Assembly (NCBI GenBank): GCA_027574665.1
Contig: CM050665.1
Location: 1,736,001-1,800,000, forward strand
Direction: 5' to 3'
Source of the DNA: Rhynochetos jubatus
Lineage: Eukaryota; Chordata; Aves; Eurypygiformes; Rhynochetidae
Length of the DNA stretch: 64,000 bases
Position numbers and translations under genes: made by a program. A model generated the notes under the pieces. It saw only the letters and a program-made list of their open reading frames with translations, ran no database searches and had not been told where the DNA came from. This document shows, piece after piece, positions 1-10,426 of this stretch (positions are counted from its first letter, which is position 1; each line of letters starts with the position of its first letter).

Positions 1-639
1 AGGGAGTTCTTCTCCCATTCTTCAATCGACTCGGTCCCGTTGGTTTTCGGAACAGGGAAACTCCTTCACCTCCTCACCTGCCAGCCTGCAGGTGGAAAAG
101 CAGAGTTACCGGCTGTAACCCTTCCCGGAATCCCAGCACAGAACCCCTGCATAACCCGATTCATCGCCTGCTTGTGCGTTTGTTTAGGGTGCCGGCGGGA
201 AGGGGATCCCCAACAGCAGCTCTCTGGGGCAAAGAGCTGAGATTTGTGTTGGGAGGATTCCTGGAGGAGAGAGCGGAGCAGGCAGCCGGCCTCCGGGGAG
301 GTTCCGCAGTACGGAACAAACCAAGGCGTCACGCGCTCGCAGGAACGTAACGCAACACGCGCTGCCGGGCACGGCGTCAGGTCCCGTTTTAAACTCGTGT
401 ACGTTGAAGAACTTCGTTAAACTGGAAGGGCACGAAAGATGCCAGAGAACTGCGGCAAGCAAGAGCAGAACACCCCCACAGCCTAGGCCGCACGACGTAT
501 GAGAAGAGGGTGACGGGTGGCCCAGATAAGCCACCCGAGAAGCAAAGGTCCCCTCCAGAGGGGTCCCAGCCTCCTGCAGCCTCAGGATGTGGCACCGTGC
601 ATGTCCTGACCTACCACTGCACCTGAGCGTGGGAGTAGG
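1..639. other. Unassigned left edge
   Basis: No gene could be assigned here. On the - strand the first 60 bases contain a short open stretch that reads like protein, but no usable splice acceptor keeps it open, so I did not call it an exon. If TTLL9 continues leftward, this would be intron or further exons of that gene. Confidence 0.3.
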
Positions 640-1000
640 CGACCCGCGGTGTCACGACCCACGGTGTCACGACCCAGGGCTGCTCAAGAGCACAGAAGGA
701 GCAACATGGAGTTTATTCTTACTCGTCTGCGAGTTTTGAGGTCAGCCACAAACCGTTTCATCTGAGTTGGTGGTATAATCTCAGTAATCACAGGCTTCTC
801 ATCCATCCTTGTTTACTGTGTTCTGGTTATTTACCACGTTAAGTGAGGTTGTGGGCATAAGAATCAGCTTAATACAAGGGTTTTAGTTGCCAATTAACAC
901 GTTCCCATTAGTTAGATAATCACTAGCTGCTACCCTCCTGGCTGTAATTCACAGGTTAGTTTGCATAATTACCTCCCATTCACTTCTCACCCTTAACGAT
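640..1000 (-). mobile_element. LTR-like block, possible endogenous retrovirus solo LTR
   Basis: This AT-richer block interrupts GC-rich surroundings. Read on the - strand it has a U3-like AT-rich part, an AATAAA signal (plus-strand TTTATT at 712-717), and about 35-60 bases later a TCGTGACACC-type end that is duplicated in tandem (17-bp unit, about 641-676). This order of a U3-like part, a polyadenylation signal and a short end is what solo LTRs look like. I saw no target-site duplication, no primer-binding site and no retroviral coding sequence beside it. The limits are estimates, and an ordinary AT-rich region is the alternative. Confidence 0.35.
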
Positions 1001-1907
1001 GGGCCTGGCTCGCTGGGGAAGGGGAATCCTCCTGTCCCACAGACGGGGCAAAGCCACCGCTGGCTCGCAGGTCCCACAGACGGGTGTGTTTCTAATTACG
1101 CACCACGGCACGATACTCACGACGTTAAATGGCTTGACTCATCTGGCAGAGGTGAGGCGTTTCGCAGCGTCACGGTGTACTGTCGTAATTTCCAAGGGAA
1201 ACAGCCTCTCCTTGGTGCCCAGGGCTGGCTAAAGCGGAAGTTGCGGTGTCCAGCCCAGCTCCAGGTCTGGGGGGACAAATGTGATCCAGAGCACGAGGCT
1301 ACCCTTCAGCTCTCCAACTGCAGAGCAGAGCTAATGCCAACCAAACCCACCCCGTCTTGCACTCCAGGCTGCTCATGGAGTCTCTTCGCATCCTCAGGAT
1401 GGAATTCCCTGGACTGACACCGGCTGACATAGTGGGATTCCCCTAAACCCAAGCACCTGTTTTCAGAGCTCCATCTTTAGGGGCTGCCCCAGAACGTTGC
1501 TCAACCAGGAGCCCAATTAAACACCCGCCCCACGCACACCCACCCCCCACGCACACCTTCTCGCACACCTGCGGCCACACTGAAAGGTTTCAGGGCACGA
1601 ACTTGGCCGTAACCCCACAGCGAGAGCCCCTGGGGGCACAGTCTGTTCCTGCGCTCGAGAACTCAGCGCTTGGCCCCCGAGTGAACGCTGGCTCTGCAAA
1701 TAAAGCGAGCGGTCGCTCGACCGCTGACACAACTCGTTACACAAGAAGAAGTGTTTTGGTAGTAGGTGTTGACCAGAAAAGTGCAGTGCTCCTGGCCAGC
1801 TCTCTCTGCCCAGTTCTTCCTGTGGGTTTCCTGCATGTTTTCCTCTCCCTCCGCAGAACGAAGGCATCCGTTCTCGTCTCACTTTCCTCGGGAGAGCACA
1901 CACTTAC
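1001..1907. other. No recognised gene
   Basis: The stretch has open frames on both strands but none with recognisable domains or good splice limits. It would be intron if the TTLL9-like exon at 1908-2040 belongs to a working gene. Confidence 0.3.
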
Positions 1908-2040
1908 CGGTTTCACAACCCGAGCGATGCCAGGAGTCCTGCAAAACTCTTCCGCAAACAAACGGCACTCTGAAGGCGTTATGAAGGTCCTTGGGATAAA
2001 GACACCTGTTGTTGCCTCAAACCTTCCTGCTTCTCTCTCT
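1908..2040 (-). pseudogene. TTLL9: TTLL9-like exon (tubulin glutamylase family), diverged or decayed
   Basis: A - strand open stretch encodes about 44 residues that align with the TTLL9 segment just before the ATP-grasp core: EREAG, then P-R-T-F, then L-F-x-E-E-F, then P-G-I, ending in V-V-K-P. A perfect GTAAGTG donor follows the K-P codons, and a weak AG acceptor precedes. Gene order in other amniotes places TTLL9 here, divergent from DUSP15, so position supports the call. TTLL enzymes ligate glutamate to tubulin tails, with TTLL9 in cilia and flagella. Only roughly half the residues match my memory of mammalian TTLL9, and the tryptophan usual in the W-I-M-K-P motif is replaced. The preceding 5' exons, encoding the conserved N-terminal segment, were not found up to the DUSP15 promoter. 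It may be a decaying gene, a pseudogene fragment, or a real gene with GC-rich 5' exons that I missed. Confidence 0.5.
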
Positions 2041-4049
2041 GACTCCAAAAACCGATTCAGGTTCCCCGCTAAGCCGTTCTTCTGACGCAGCTGGGTAGAA
2101 AGAGAAATGGAAGGTTCAGCTCAACAAATGCTCCCGCGCTCCGACTCGCTTTAACTGCCCTTGAGAAGTTTCTGGGGATCAACTGCACAGAGAACTGCTT
2201 TTGCTTTGCGGAGGAGAAAGCTTGATTTCAGCTTTCTGCATCTCTGCACGAACACGGGGAGCTAGAACAGAGCAGACCGCACGATCCGGGTTTCCCCGTT
2301 CCTACCGGAGCCTTCCCGTGCCGTCAGCACCCTCCGACGCAGGGCAGGCAGCGCTGCCCACACCCACTCTGCAGCCAGGCTTAGCCCCCGCGGCCGCAGC
2401 AGCCCAACAGGCTACGGCTCAGCGTGACAGAGCACCCTCAGCACCCGTCCGTGCCAGGGCTGGCGAGCGCGAAGGCTCGGAGCGGGGCCACGTGGGGCTC
2501 AGCCGCTGTCTGCACGCGAGGCAACACCCAGGGAGGACGGGGCAGGCCTCCCAGGCTGCAAGAGCTGTTGCAACTAAACGAGACTCCCCGAGCTGCAGGC
2601 GCTTTGGAGGCCCCACTGCCACGCACCATCCTCGGGTGGGCTTAAGGCAAAGCTCCGCCGGGCGGAGGGGACACGCGCGTGGCCCACCCCTACCCAGGGT
2701 GTAACGCGCTGCCTCGGCGATGCGCAAGAGCCGGGGACGTAGCCCCGCTCCGGGCCGTTGCCCCCCGCCCGCCTTAGGCTGCGACCACCGCCGCCCTCCC
2801 CGCGGGCAGCCGGGGCTAAGCCTGGCCCTGGGCTTAAGCCTGCGCCCGTCGCCAAGGCAACCGCGTCGCTTCCCAGCAGGGGGCGCTCCCGGGACCGGAA
2901 GCCCGGGACTGGCCCTCCCGGTGTGCGCCCACCCCCCCCACCCCCCTCCAGTGTAGCCCCTCGGAGTGTCCCCCGGGCCTGGCTCCCCCGGGCCTCAAAC
3001 CGGTCACCTCAGCCCGCTCCCCGCCTGCGTCCCCACCACGTCCCGGTGACCTCAGCTCCGCCAGTCCCCTCGGTGCCACGCTGTGGGCTCCCACCCCCCC
3101 GCACCCCATGTCCCCCCATCCCTCTCATCCCGCCCTTTGCCCCGCCTGTGCTCTCCCCCATCCCGTGTCCCCCCACCCTCCATCCCCAGGTCCCCCACCC
3201 CGTGTGGGGCCGCGGCGTGTCACCCCCCGGGGCGCAGGGGTTGGGGTCCCGGCAGCGGCGCGGTGAGGTGCGCACGGCTGCTGGGGGCCGGGGCCGGGGG
3301 CGGGGGGGGGCAGCGACCACCTCCAAAACCCGGCCCAGGGGGGAGCGGGAGGCCGGGGCGGCGGGTGACGGGCGGCAGGACGGAACCCACCGACTCTGCC
3401 CGACAAAACCCGCGGGGAGACCCGCGCGGACCCCCCACCCCGGGCAGGGAAGCGCCGCTGGATCCCCCGCCGGCAGGTGGGCACGGCTGCGCGCCCGGGG
3501 GCAGCCCCGGGGGTCCCCGGCGGCGGCGGGCGCGGGCAGGGGCGGGCCCGGTGCAGGCAGGGGCGGGCCCGGTGCAGGCAGGGCTGGCCCCGCTTCGCCG
3601 TGGGGCCGCACAGACCTGCCTTGACGGAGCGGGACAAAGGTTTTGTTCTTCTCCCAACACTGCAGCCTTGTGCGGGCGGCGGCGACAGGCGGCGGCGACA
3701 GGCAGCGGCGACAGGCAGCAGCCAGCGCGGCCCCCGCGCTCCCACGCCACGGAGCGGGGGGGCTGGGGGGAGTTTCTCCTCCTTTGTCTGCTCCCGGCCA
3801 GAAACGCAGCCGGTGCTCGGCACCGCCGGAGGAACCGGGGAAGGGCCGCGGGGGAAGCGGCCCGGGGGTCCCGTCGCTGGGAGCGAACCCGCCCTCCCCG
3901 GGCAGCGATCGCGGCGGAGCCAAGCTCTCCATGACGGAAACCGAGCGTCCGGAACGGGGACGGCGGCTGCGCCTGGGGACGGGGAGGACGGCACAGCTGG
4001 GGACAAGGACACGCGCGGCCCGACCCCCCCGCGGCGCCCGGTGCCGGCC
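2041..4049. promoter_or_regulatory. CpG island and DUSP15 promoter region
   Basis: From about 2700 the sequence becomes extremely rich in G+C and CpG and stays so to the DUSP15 start codon at 4050. Such an island would serve DUSP15 and, on the other strand, a divergent TTLL9. It holds short tandem repeats: a 21-bp unit twice at about 3537-3580, and a 12-bp CGGCGACAGG-type unit at about 3674-3720. The long open frames on both strands result from high GC and show no domains. The part from 2041 to 2700 holds nothing I recognise. Confidence 0.5.
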
Positions 4050-7000
4050 ATGGGGAACGGCATGAGCCAGGTACCGGGGGGCGCCGTGCCAGCCCGCAGC
4101 CCGGGTCGCGTCCCGACAGCCGCCCTGGGGGCTGTGGAGGATGGGGGGGGGAGGGGGGGGGTGTCAGCGAGCCCCTCCGAGGGAGGGGGGAAGCTTTCCC
4201 AACGCCTTTAAAACCAGGGCACCGGCTCCCGAGCGCACGCCGGGATCCCTGCGCGAGCCCGAGCCCGGTGGTCCCGCACCCCCTGCTCAGCGGGGCCGGG
4301 CTGTGCGTGGGCTCAGCATCACTGGGCGGAGGGGACGGGCACTGTTTTACGGTCGTTTGAGCTTCCCCTTGTCACAGGTGAACAGACACGCCTTCTTCCC
4401 GCAACAATCTCCAGCTCCGACGCTTTAACAGCCCTCCCCAGCCCCATAACCGCTCATTATCTGGGGAAGCGCCCAGCGCTGCCCTGTTTTCTCCAGCCAG
4501 GAGTGGGTCAGAAGGGTGCTGGGGACAGGAACGTGACATTATTCGTGACTCGGCGTCCTGCCCTTGGGAGCTGCCCTTGCTAACTGCCGCTCTCCTCCCA
4601 GCTCGTTTCAGCGCCGCAGCTGCAAGTTAAAGGCGCCCCGTCGGTAGAAAATTGATCAAAAAATCATAAAAAAACCCCTCTTGAAGGTGTTTGGCCAAGA
4701 GAAACGTTCCGAACGTGGGCAGTGAGATAAGTGCAAGCCCAGCTGCGCTGGTAGAAATCACCTCACCAGGTCCTGGGTGCCAGACATCCCAGCAGGGAGA
4801 AGCCGGAGGGGAGCCAACCGGCTGGACACGGGGGGGAACAGCCCAGGCTGGGAGAAAGGGAAAATATAAAATAGCTCCTGGGAAGAAGGGATGCTAGGTA
4901 TCCTGCATCTCCAGCGCAGTTAAGGGGTGCATGGTCAAGTCATTATCTTTTCATCACCAAAAGTGGAATTTCACAAGGAAAATAAGATGAGGACGCGCTG
5001 TCCAGAGCGTTCTGTTCCTGCGCTGCTGGAAACAGGCTCCCTGCGGCGCAAAGCGAGGGGAGCAGAGCTTGGGGCTGGGGTGGGTGGGTGCTTCCCCATC
5101 CCTCGGGCAGCAGGAATTCCGCAGGCCAAGGCGGTCCGGAGGCACATGCAGCTCGCTGAGCTCAGATAAACAGCCCCGACAAAGAATTTATCGATAATAA
5201 GCAAGAGGAGCAGTAACAGCTCCCACGAGGGCGCAGCGCCGGGCGGCTGCGCAGGTTGGGGTGGTCAGGGCCGCGTCCAGCCCTGCGTGCTGGGTGCCGG
5301 AGCAGGGGCAGCCCCGGGAGTGCCCACGGTCACCTGCGCCGGCACCACTCCAGCCCCGGGGCTGGTGACGGTCACGTTAACTTCTGCTTTTTTGACCAAG
5401 CTCGCTGCTTCCCATGGGGGGTCCTGGCACGGCGGGTACCGTGGCGTGAGGTCCTGGCTGATGCTGCCACTTTTCCTTGTGTCCCACAGATCCTCCCCGG
5501 CCTCTACCTGGGGAACTTCATCGGTAAGCGAAGCCCCGCCGCGGCAGAGTCATCCTCCATCCCCGGGGAGCTGGGCTTGCCCCAGCCCATGGTTTGGTGC
5601 CATGAGGGAGCTCCCTGCCCACGCGCCCTCGTGGTGCCTGCTGCTGGTGCTGCCCTCGGGTGGGCTGTGTCAGGGGGTCACTCGGCTCCTCCGGGGCTTG
5701 TCCAGCTGCAGCGGGAGGGCTTGGGGGCTCTCCTGGTGTGTGAGCACACGGTGCCCCATCTTCTAGCTGGTGGTTGCACGCTGCTCTCCCACCCATCCTG
5801 CACCCCACGATCCCAGTTTGCTTGAGCCCAGCTCGGGACGTCCCTCAGCTGGCAGAGCTCCTTTCGCTGTCTTCCCTCTGCCTGTCCCTGGGGAGGGGGG
5901 AGCACAGGGAGCTCAGACCCAAGCAGATGGGGGTGCTGAGCCTTCCAGCTGGGTAGCATGGACAGAAACAGCACAGACTGGGGCGAACTCAGGCTGCCTC
6001 CTCCTGTGCCAAGGGTCTCCTCGGCTCCAGTGAGCCACCTGCACCGCCACACCACGGTGCAAACCCCACAGCACGCCTGCTTGCACCGGGTTTGTGCCTC
6101 CCTGCCTGCAAACACTGCCCGATGCCCTGCAGCGCCCACGCCTGCGCTGCTCTGCCGCTTGGCTTGTGTTGGCAGCAGCGGCAGCACCGGGAGGGGGAAA
6201 CGTAACGCAGAAACCCTCTGCCCTCGCTTTGGTTGCCTTAACGGATGCCTGGGGGGAACTGCTAAGAAAATGTCACTGGAACCAGAGCAGCAGCCCCTGG
6301 CCAGGACAGCCCTGTGCCCCGGGGAGCACCGTGGGGTGGGCTGGGGGAGCTGCAGCTGGCTGGACACCCAGACACCCAGGTTTGTCACAGGGGTTCCTGT
6401 GAGTAGCCCCGACCGTGGGGTCTTGGCCTGATGCCACCTGAGCATCGTCCTACAGAGAGATCCAGGGCAACGACAGAGCCCTCCGGCCTGGCAGCTCCCG
6501 GAGGCATTTTGTCCAGCCACCGTAAGCCCTGGCACTGGGGTCACTGATCGCCATCCCTCTGCCTGCCCGAGGCAGGTGGGAAGGTGCTGTGCGGTCCCCA
6601 CGAGGGTCCGTCCCCACCCCCACGCACACACCACACGGCTTGCCCTGTGGAACGTCTCTCCTGAGACTCAGTCCCATTAAAATTCACATCATGCTGTTAG
6701 CACACTGCGATCTGGATTCCCGAGCCAAGGTTTTACACCACGGGAAAGTTTAGAAACCCAAAGTGACGAGCTGGGAAAATGTTAATCCTCCTCTCCGGCA
6801 CCTCGTGCAGGAGACGGCAACGGAGCTGCCCAGCCCCCAGACCACCACGTTCCCCTCCCAGCGCAACCACCGCTGCGCTGGACCAGTGGCCAGGATCACA
6901 GCCAGGGATGCTGAAGCGTCAGGGGAAGCAGGTCATTGCCCCAGAGAGCTGAGGGTACCCGATTTCTGTGCGTGCAGCCGCGAGAGGATACGCACAGTGT

Positions 7001-9715
7001 GCTGTGAGGCGCTGCTCAGGGGCTTTCTGCTACGGGGGGGGGGCTCAGACTGGGCCAAACTCGGGGCTGGTACAAATCACTGCAGCTCCACTTCTGTAGA
7101 TCACGAGATACAGCCGATCCCTCAGGCTGTCCCATTGCTACGGGAGGTGTGGGCAGCGAGCATGTCCCCTCCCCAGCTGGGGACAAGTACCGGCAGGGAG
7201 GAAGCTGCCCGCTTGCAAGGGATGGGTTTTTCCATGCAGACGTGAATTCTCACCCAGCGCAAGCAGCGAGGTCAAGCGCCTTCGGAGGGAGGAGGTCTCG
7301 GGTTTGGGATCAGGGGGATCACGTTCCAGATTTCCAGGGTGCATTTGCATATTTGTCTGTGTGCCAGTGGGGGGTGATGCAGCCCACCCTCCGGATCAAG
7401 GCTTTGCGTGCTGGGCTGTCTGCCGGAGCGCAGCCAGCGTGCTTGTGGGAAGAGAAGGATAAGAAAAATACACGCTTATATCCGGTTTTATCCTTCAGAT
7501 GCCAAAGACCTGGAGCAGCTAAGCCGGAACAAGATCACCCACATCATTTCGATCCATGAATCCCCCCAGCCCCTGCTGCAGGTAGGGTCCCGCATCCGAC
7601 ACCACCACGTAGATCTCTGCGGCTCCTTCCTTCCTCCTCTGAGCGTCCCACGGCACATACACCCTCCCCTCTCCCTGGTCAGTGGTCGCAGAGGAGCTGG
7701 GCATCCCCCCGGCACAGGAAACTGCCCGTCTTGTCACTATAACCTGGCCTTGAACGCTAATGGGAAACTATTCCAGCTCTCCAGCCTCATCTTGTTTCCC
7801 ACCCTCTGCCACGAGCTGCCCATCCCCCACCGCCCTCCCCCTGCCAAGGGAGGCTGCAGCCCCCTCCCCACGCAGGGAGATGCTGTACTGAGGGAATGAA
7901 GCCCCACAGGCAGCACTGGGATGAGAAGTAAAGGCGCTGCCAGACCTGCTGCCTCCGACCCTGTTACCCCCAAACCAGCACCCGAGTTCCTCCTCTTTTG
8001 TGTCTTCCAGGACATTACCTACCTCCGCATCCCCCTGCCCGACACCCCCGAGGCCAACATGTGAGTACCCCAGGGCACACAGAAGGGCTGGGGTCTGCAG
8101 GGCCATCAGGGGTGGGGGCTCAGGGCACCCCAAGCCTTTGGGGTGCTGCTCACAGGCTGGAGGCACGATGCCCCAGTGCTGGGGACCACCCCGGGACCCC
8201 AACAGCATCCCAGCTCAGTAACCCCTGGGGAGGGAGTCCTGGCCCTGGGGCAAGGGATGGGGCAGCCCCTCTGCAGCGCGGATGGAGGAGCAATGAGCAT
8301 CCCCTCGGGAGGTGCCTGGGGCAGGGAGAGCGGGTGAAGGGCACTGGTGTAGCTGGAAGCGTGAGCAGCCCCAGCACAAGCCCCAGGGCAGCCCCACACG
8401 TCCCCAGCACGGCTGCTCAATGACACCCCCTCCTGTCCCCAGCATGCGGGGGCACACACCAGTACTGAGCTGCTCAGTTCTCAGCAGCTGCTGGTAGGAA
8501 GCAACGGGCAGTTTACATTAGTGCTTCACCCTCAAACGCACTCCGCCTGCAGTCTAAAAACCCTGTTCCATCCCTGAAATCCTTACACCGTCTGGTTTAT
8601 TTTCCCTGCTAGCAAGAGGCACTTCAAGGAATGCATCAGTTTTATCCACCAGTGTCGCCTGCACGGAGGGAACTGCCTCGTCCACTGGTAATACCACTTT
8701 CCCCACGCCCAGCGCCGTGTCCCCCCCAGCACAGCAGCGATGATCCAGCCCCCAGCCCTGGGCTTTGCCTGCAGATGCCTGATCAAAGCCAGGCTGTGCC
8801 AAAGGGCTCCGTGCCCACAGATCCACCCAGGATCCACCCTCGGCTGCGGCTTGTGACTCAAACCCAGCGGGATCCAGGCAGCCCTAGAGAAGGGGCAGCT
8901 TTTTGCTGGAGCTGAGCGAGCGGAAAGAGCAGGGTTTGGGGCAGGCAGCCAGGCAGCAGCCGCTGCTCTCGCTTCCCTGGGGAGGAGAGGGTATTTATAG
9001 GCACTGATGGAGAGGAGCTTGGAAGGGCTCGGGCCTCCCAGAGAGCGAGTCCTTGGAGCAGAGGACCCGAAATAGCTGAGGCACAGGGATGGAGGAAGGG
9101 GCGAGCACAGCATCAGGGTGCAACACCGGCAGCGGCCCTTCTGCCCTTTCCCTTGCCAGCCTCGCCGGCATCTCCCGCAGCACCACCGTGGTCGTCGCCT
9201 ACGTCATGGCCGTCACGGAGCTGAGCTGCCAGGAGGTGCTGGAGGCCATCCGAACCGTCCGGCCCGTCGCCAACCCCAACCCCGGCTTCAGACAGCAGCT
9301 GGCTGAGTTCGGTGGCGGCGCAGCCCGCAAGGTGGGACCAGGCTCTTCCACCTCCACTCTGCTCCACAGCAGAGCCTGCCCACGGGTCTCGGAGCAAGGA
9401 TGAGTCCCCGAGGGGCCAGGCTGCTTCCCCGCTCCCCTTGCTGGCAGGCTTGGACCTGCCCTTGGAAACAGGCGCCTTACTTTGCTTCTCCCTCTTCCCC
9501 AGGTCCGCAGGTACCTGAAGCAGAGGTATGGGACATCCCCTTTCAACGACGAGGCAGAAATAAAGGCTTTGCTGCCAGCAGGAAGAGGAGGACCGTCCAG
9601 GACGGAGGGAGCTCTGCAAGGACTGGTCCCAAGAGCCAGAGACATCAGGAGCACGACTCCCTTCCTGCTGCGGGTGAAGAGGACGTTCTCCTGCATCCCA
9701 GCTTGTCTGAAGTGA
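4050..9715 (+). CDS. DUSP15: Dual specificity phosphatase 15 (VHY-type), 7 coding exons
   Basis: Coding exons: 4050-4070, 5490-5523, 7499-7581, 8011-8060, 8613-8687, 9160-9331 and 9503-9715 (TGA). All have GT/AG ends and agreeing phases, giving 215 residues. The protein starts MGNGMS, a canonical N-myristoylation signal (Gly2, Ser6), so it should sit on membranes. The phosphatase loop is H-C-L-A-G-I-S-R-S with catalytic Cys88 and Arg94; the Cys codon is split between exons 5 and 6. Asp57 (L-P-D-T-P) is the likely general acid. The tail ends R-V-K-R-T-F-S-C-I-P-A-C-L-K, as in mammalian DUSP15. The family dephosphorylates phosphotyrosine and phosphoserine/threonine, and mammalian DUSP15 has been linked to oligodendrocytes. 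All key residues are intact. Introns (the largest 5524-7498) hold nothing I recognise. Confidence 0.93.
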
Positions 9716-10420
9716 CCCCAGCTGAGGGACCGCAGCGAGAATCACCCAACAGCCTGGGAGAGACGAAGGAGCGCAGCGGCCGGGGACCACTGTGCAGGGG
9801 AGATGCGCCAAACCCAGCTCCTTCTTCTCTTCTGGGGTGCGAGCGTGCCTGGCTGGGAGGGATTCGCGTGCACTGCCAGGCTCTGCAGCGCCCGGTGGGC
9901 TCAGCCTCTTTGCACCAGGCATGTTGGGGGCACCGGGTGAACGGTGCATGTCTCTGCCCCCAGCTCACCACGGGCTCCTGCTCGGGGAAGAGCAGCAAAG
10001 GGGGGGTCTCTCCTGCTGCAGGGCCAGCGCCCAGGCGATGCCGGCAGCAGCTTTTGCACCTGGGTACCCGCTGCACGAGCCTGGGGGTACGCAGGGCGCG
10101 GGAGACCTGGCGCTCCCCTTGGAGTGGTTTTCCCACCAGCAGCACAAGCTCCCGGAGGCAGGGCGGCTGCGGAGCAGGGACACAGGGCTGCTTCAGCAGG
10201 TAATGCCACCGCGCCGGCTCCCAGGCAAGGGTCCGGCCCCAGCCAAGCACAAGCCCTGAGCGAGCACTGCAGCTTTAGGAGTCCGTTGCACCCCATTCCC
10301 ACCCATCCCAGGGCACAACCTTTAAGAGGTGGGAACTAAGCTTTTAACCCGGCCAGACCTCACTAAAGCAGAGCCTTAAGCCGTTTTGCTTAAAGAATTT
10401 CTATACACGTGTGTCCCCGT

Positions 10421-10426
10421 AATAAA
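10421..10426 (+). terminator. Candidate DUSP15 polyadenylation signal AATAAA
   Basis: This is the first canonical AATAAA after the DUSP15 stop, about 700 bases downstream on the same strand. The stretch 9716-10420 would then be 3' UTR. It is unconfirmed without transcript ends. Confidence 0.4.

Noticed and set aside
1-60. - strand peptide G-T-E-S-I-E-E-W-E-K-N at the left edge, thought of as a further TTLL9 exon
   Set aside because: The only good acceptor nearby leads into another frame with a stop, and the similarity to TTLL9 was too weak.
2758-4211. Several overlapping 240-310-residue frames on both strands in the first CpG island
   Set aside because: Composition is Pro/Gly/Arg/Ala throughout and frames are open on both strands at once; no domain or splice structure. 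High GC removes stop codons.
9400-10203. 267-residue + frame over the end of DUSP15
   Set aside because: It is a shadow of the last DUSP15 exon in another frame running on into the 3' UTR; the real frame matches the conserved DUSP15 tail.
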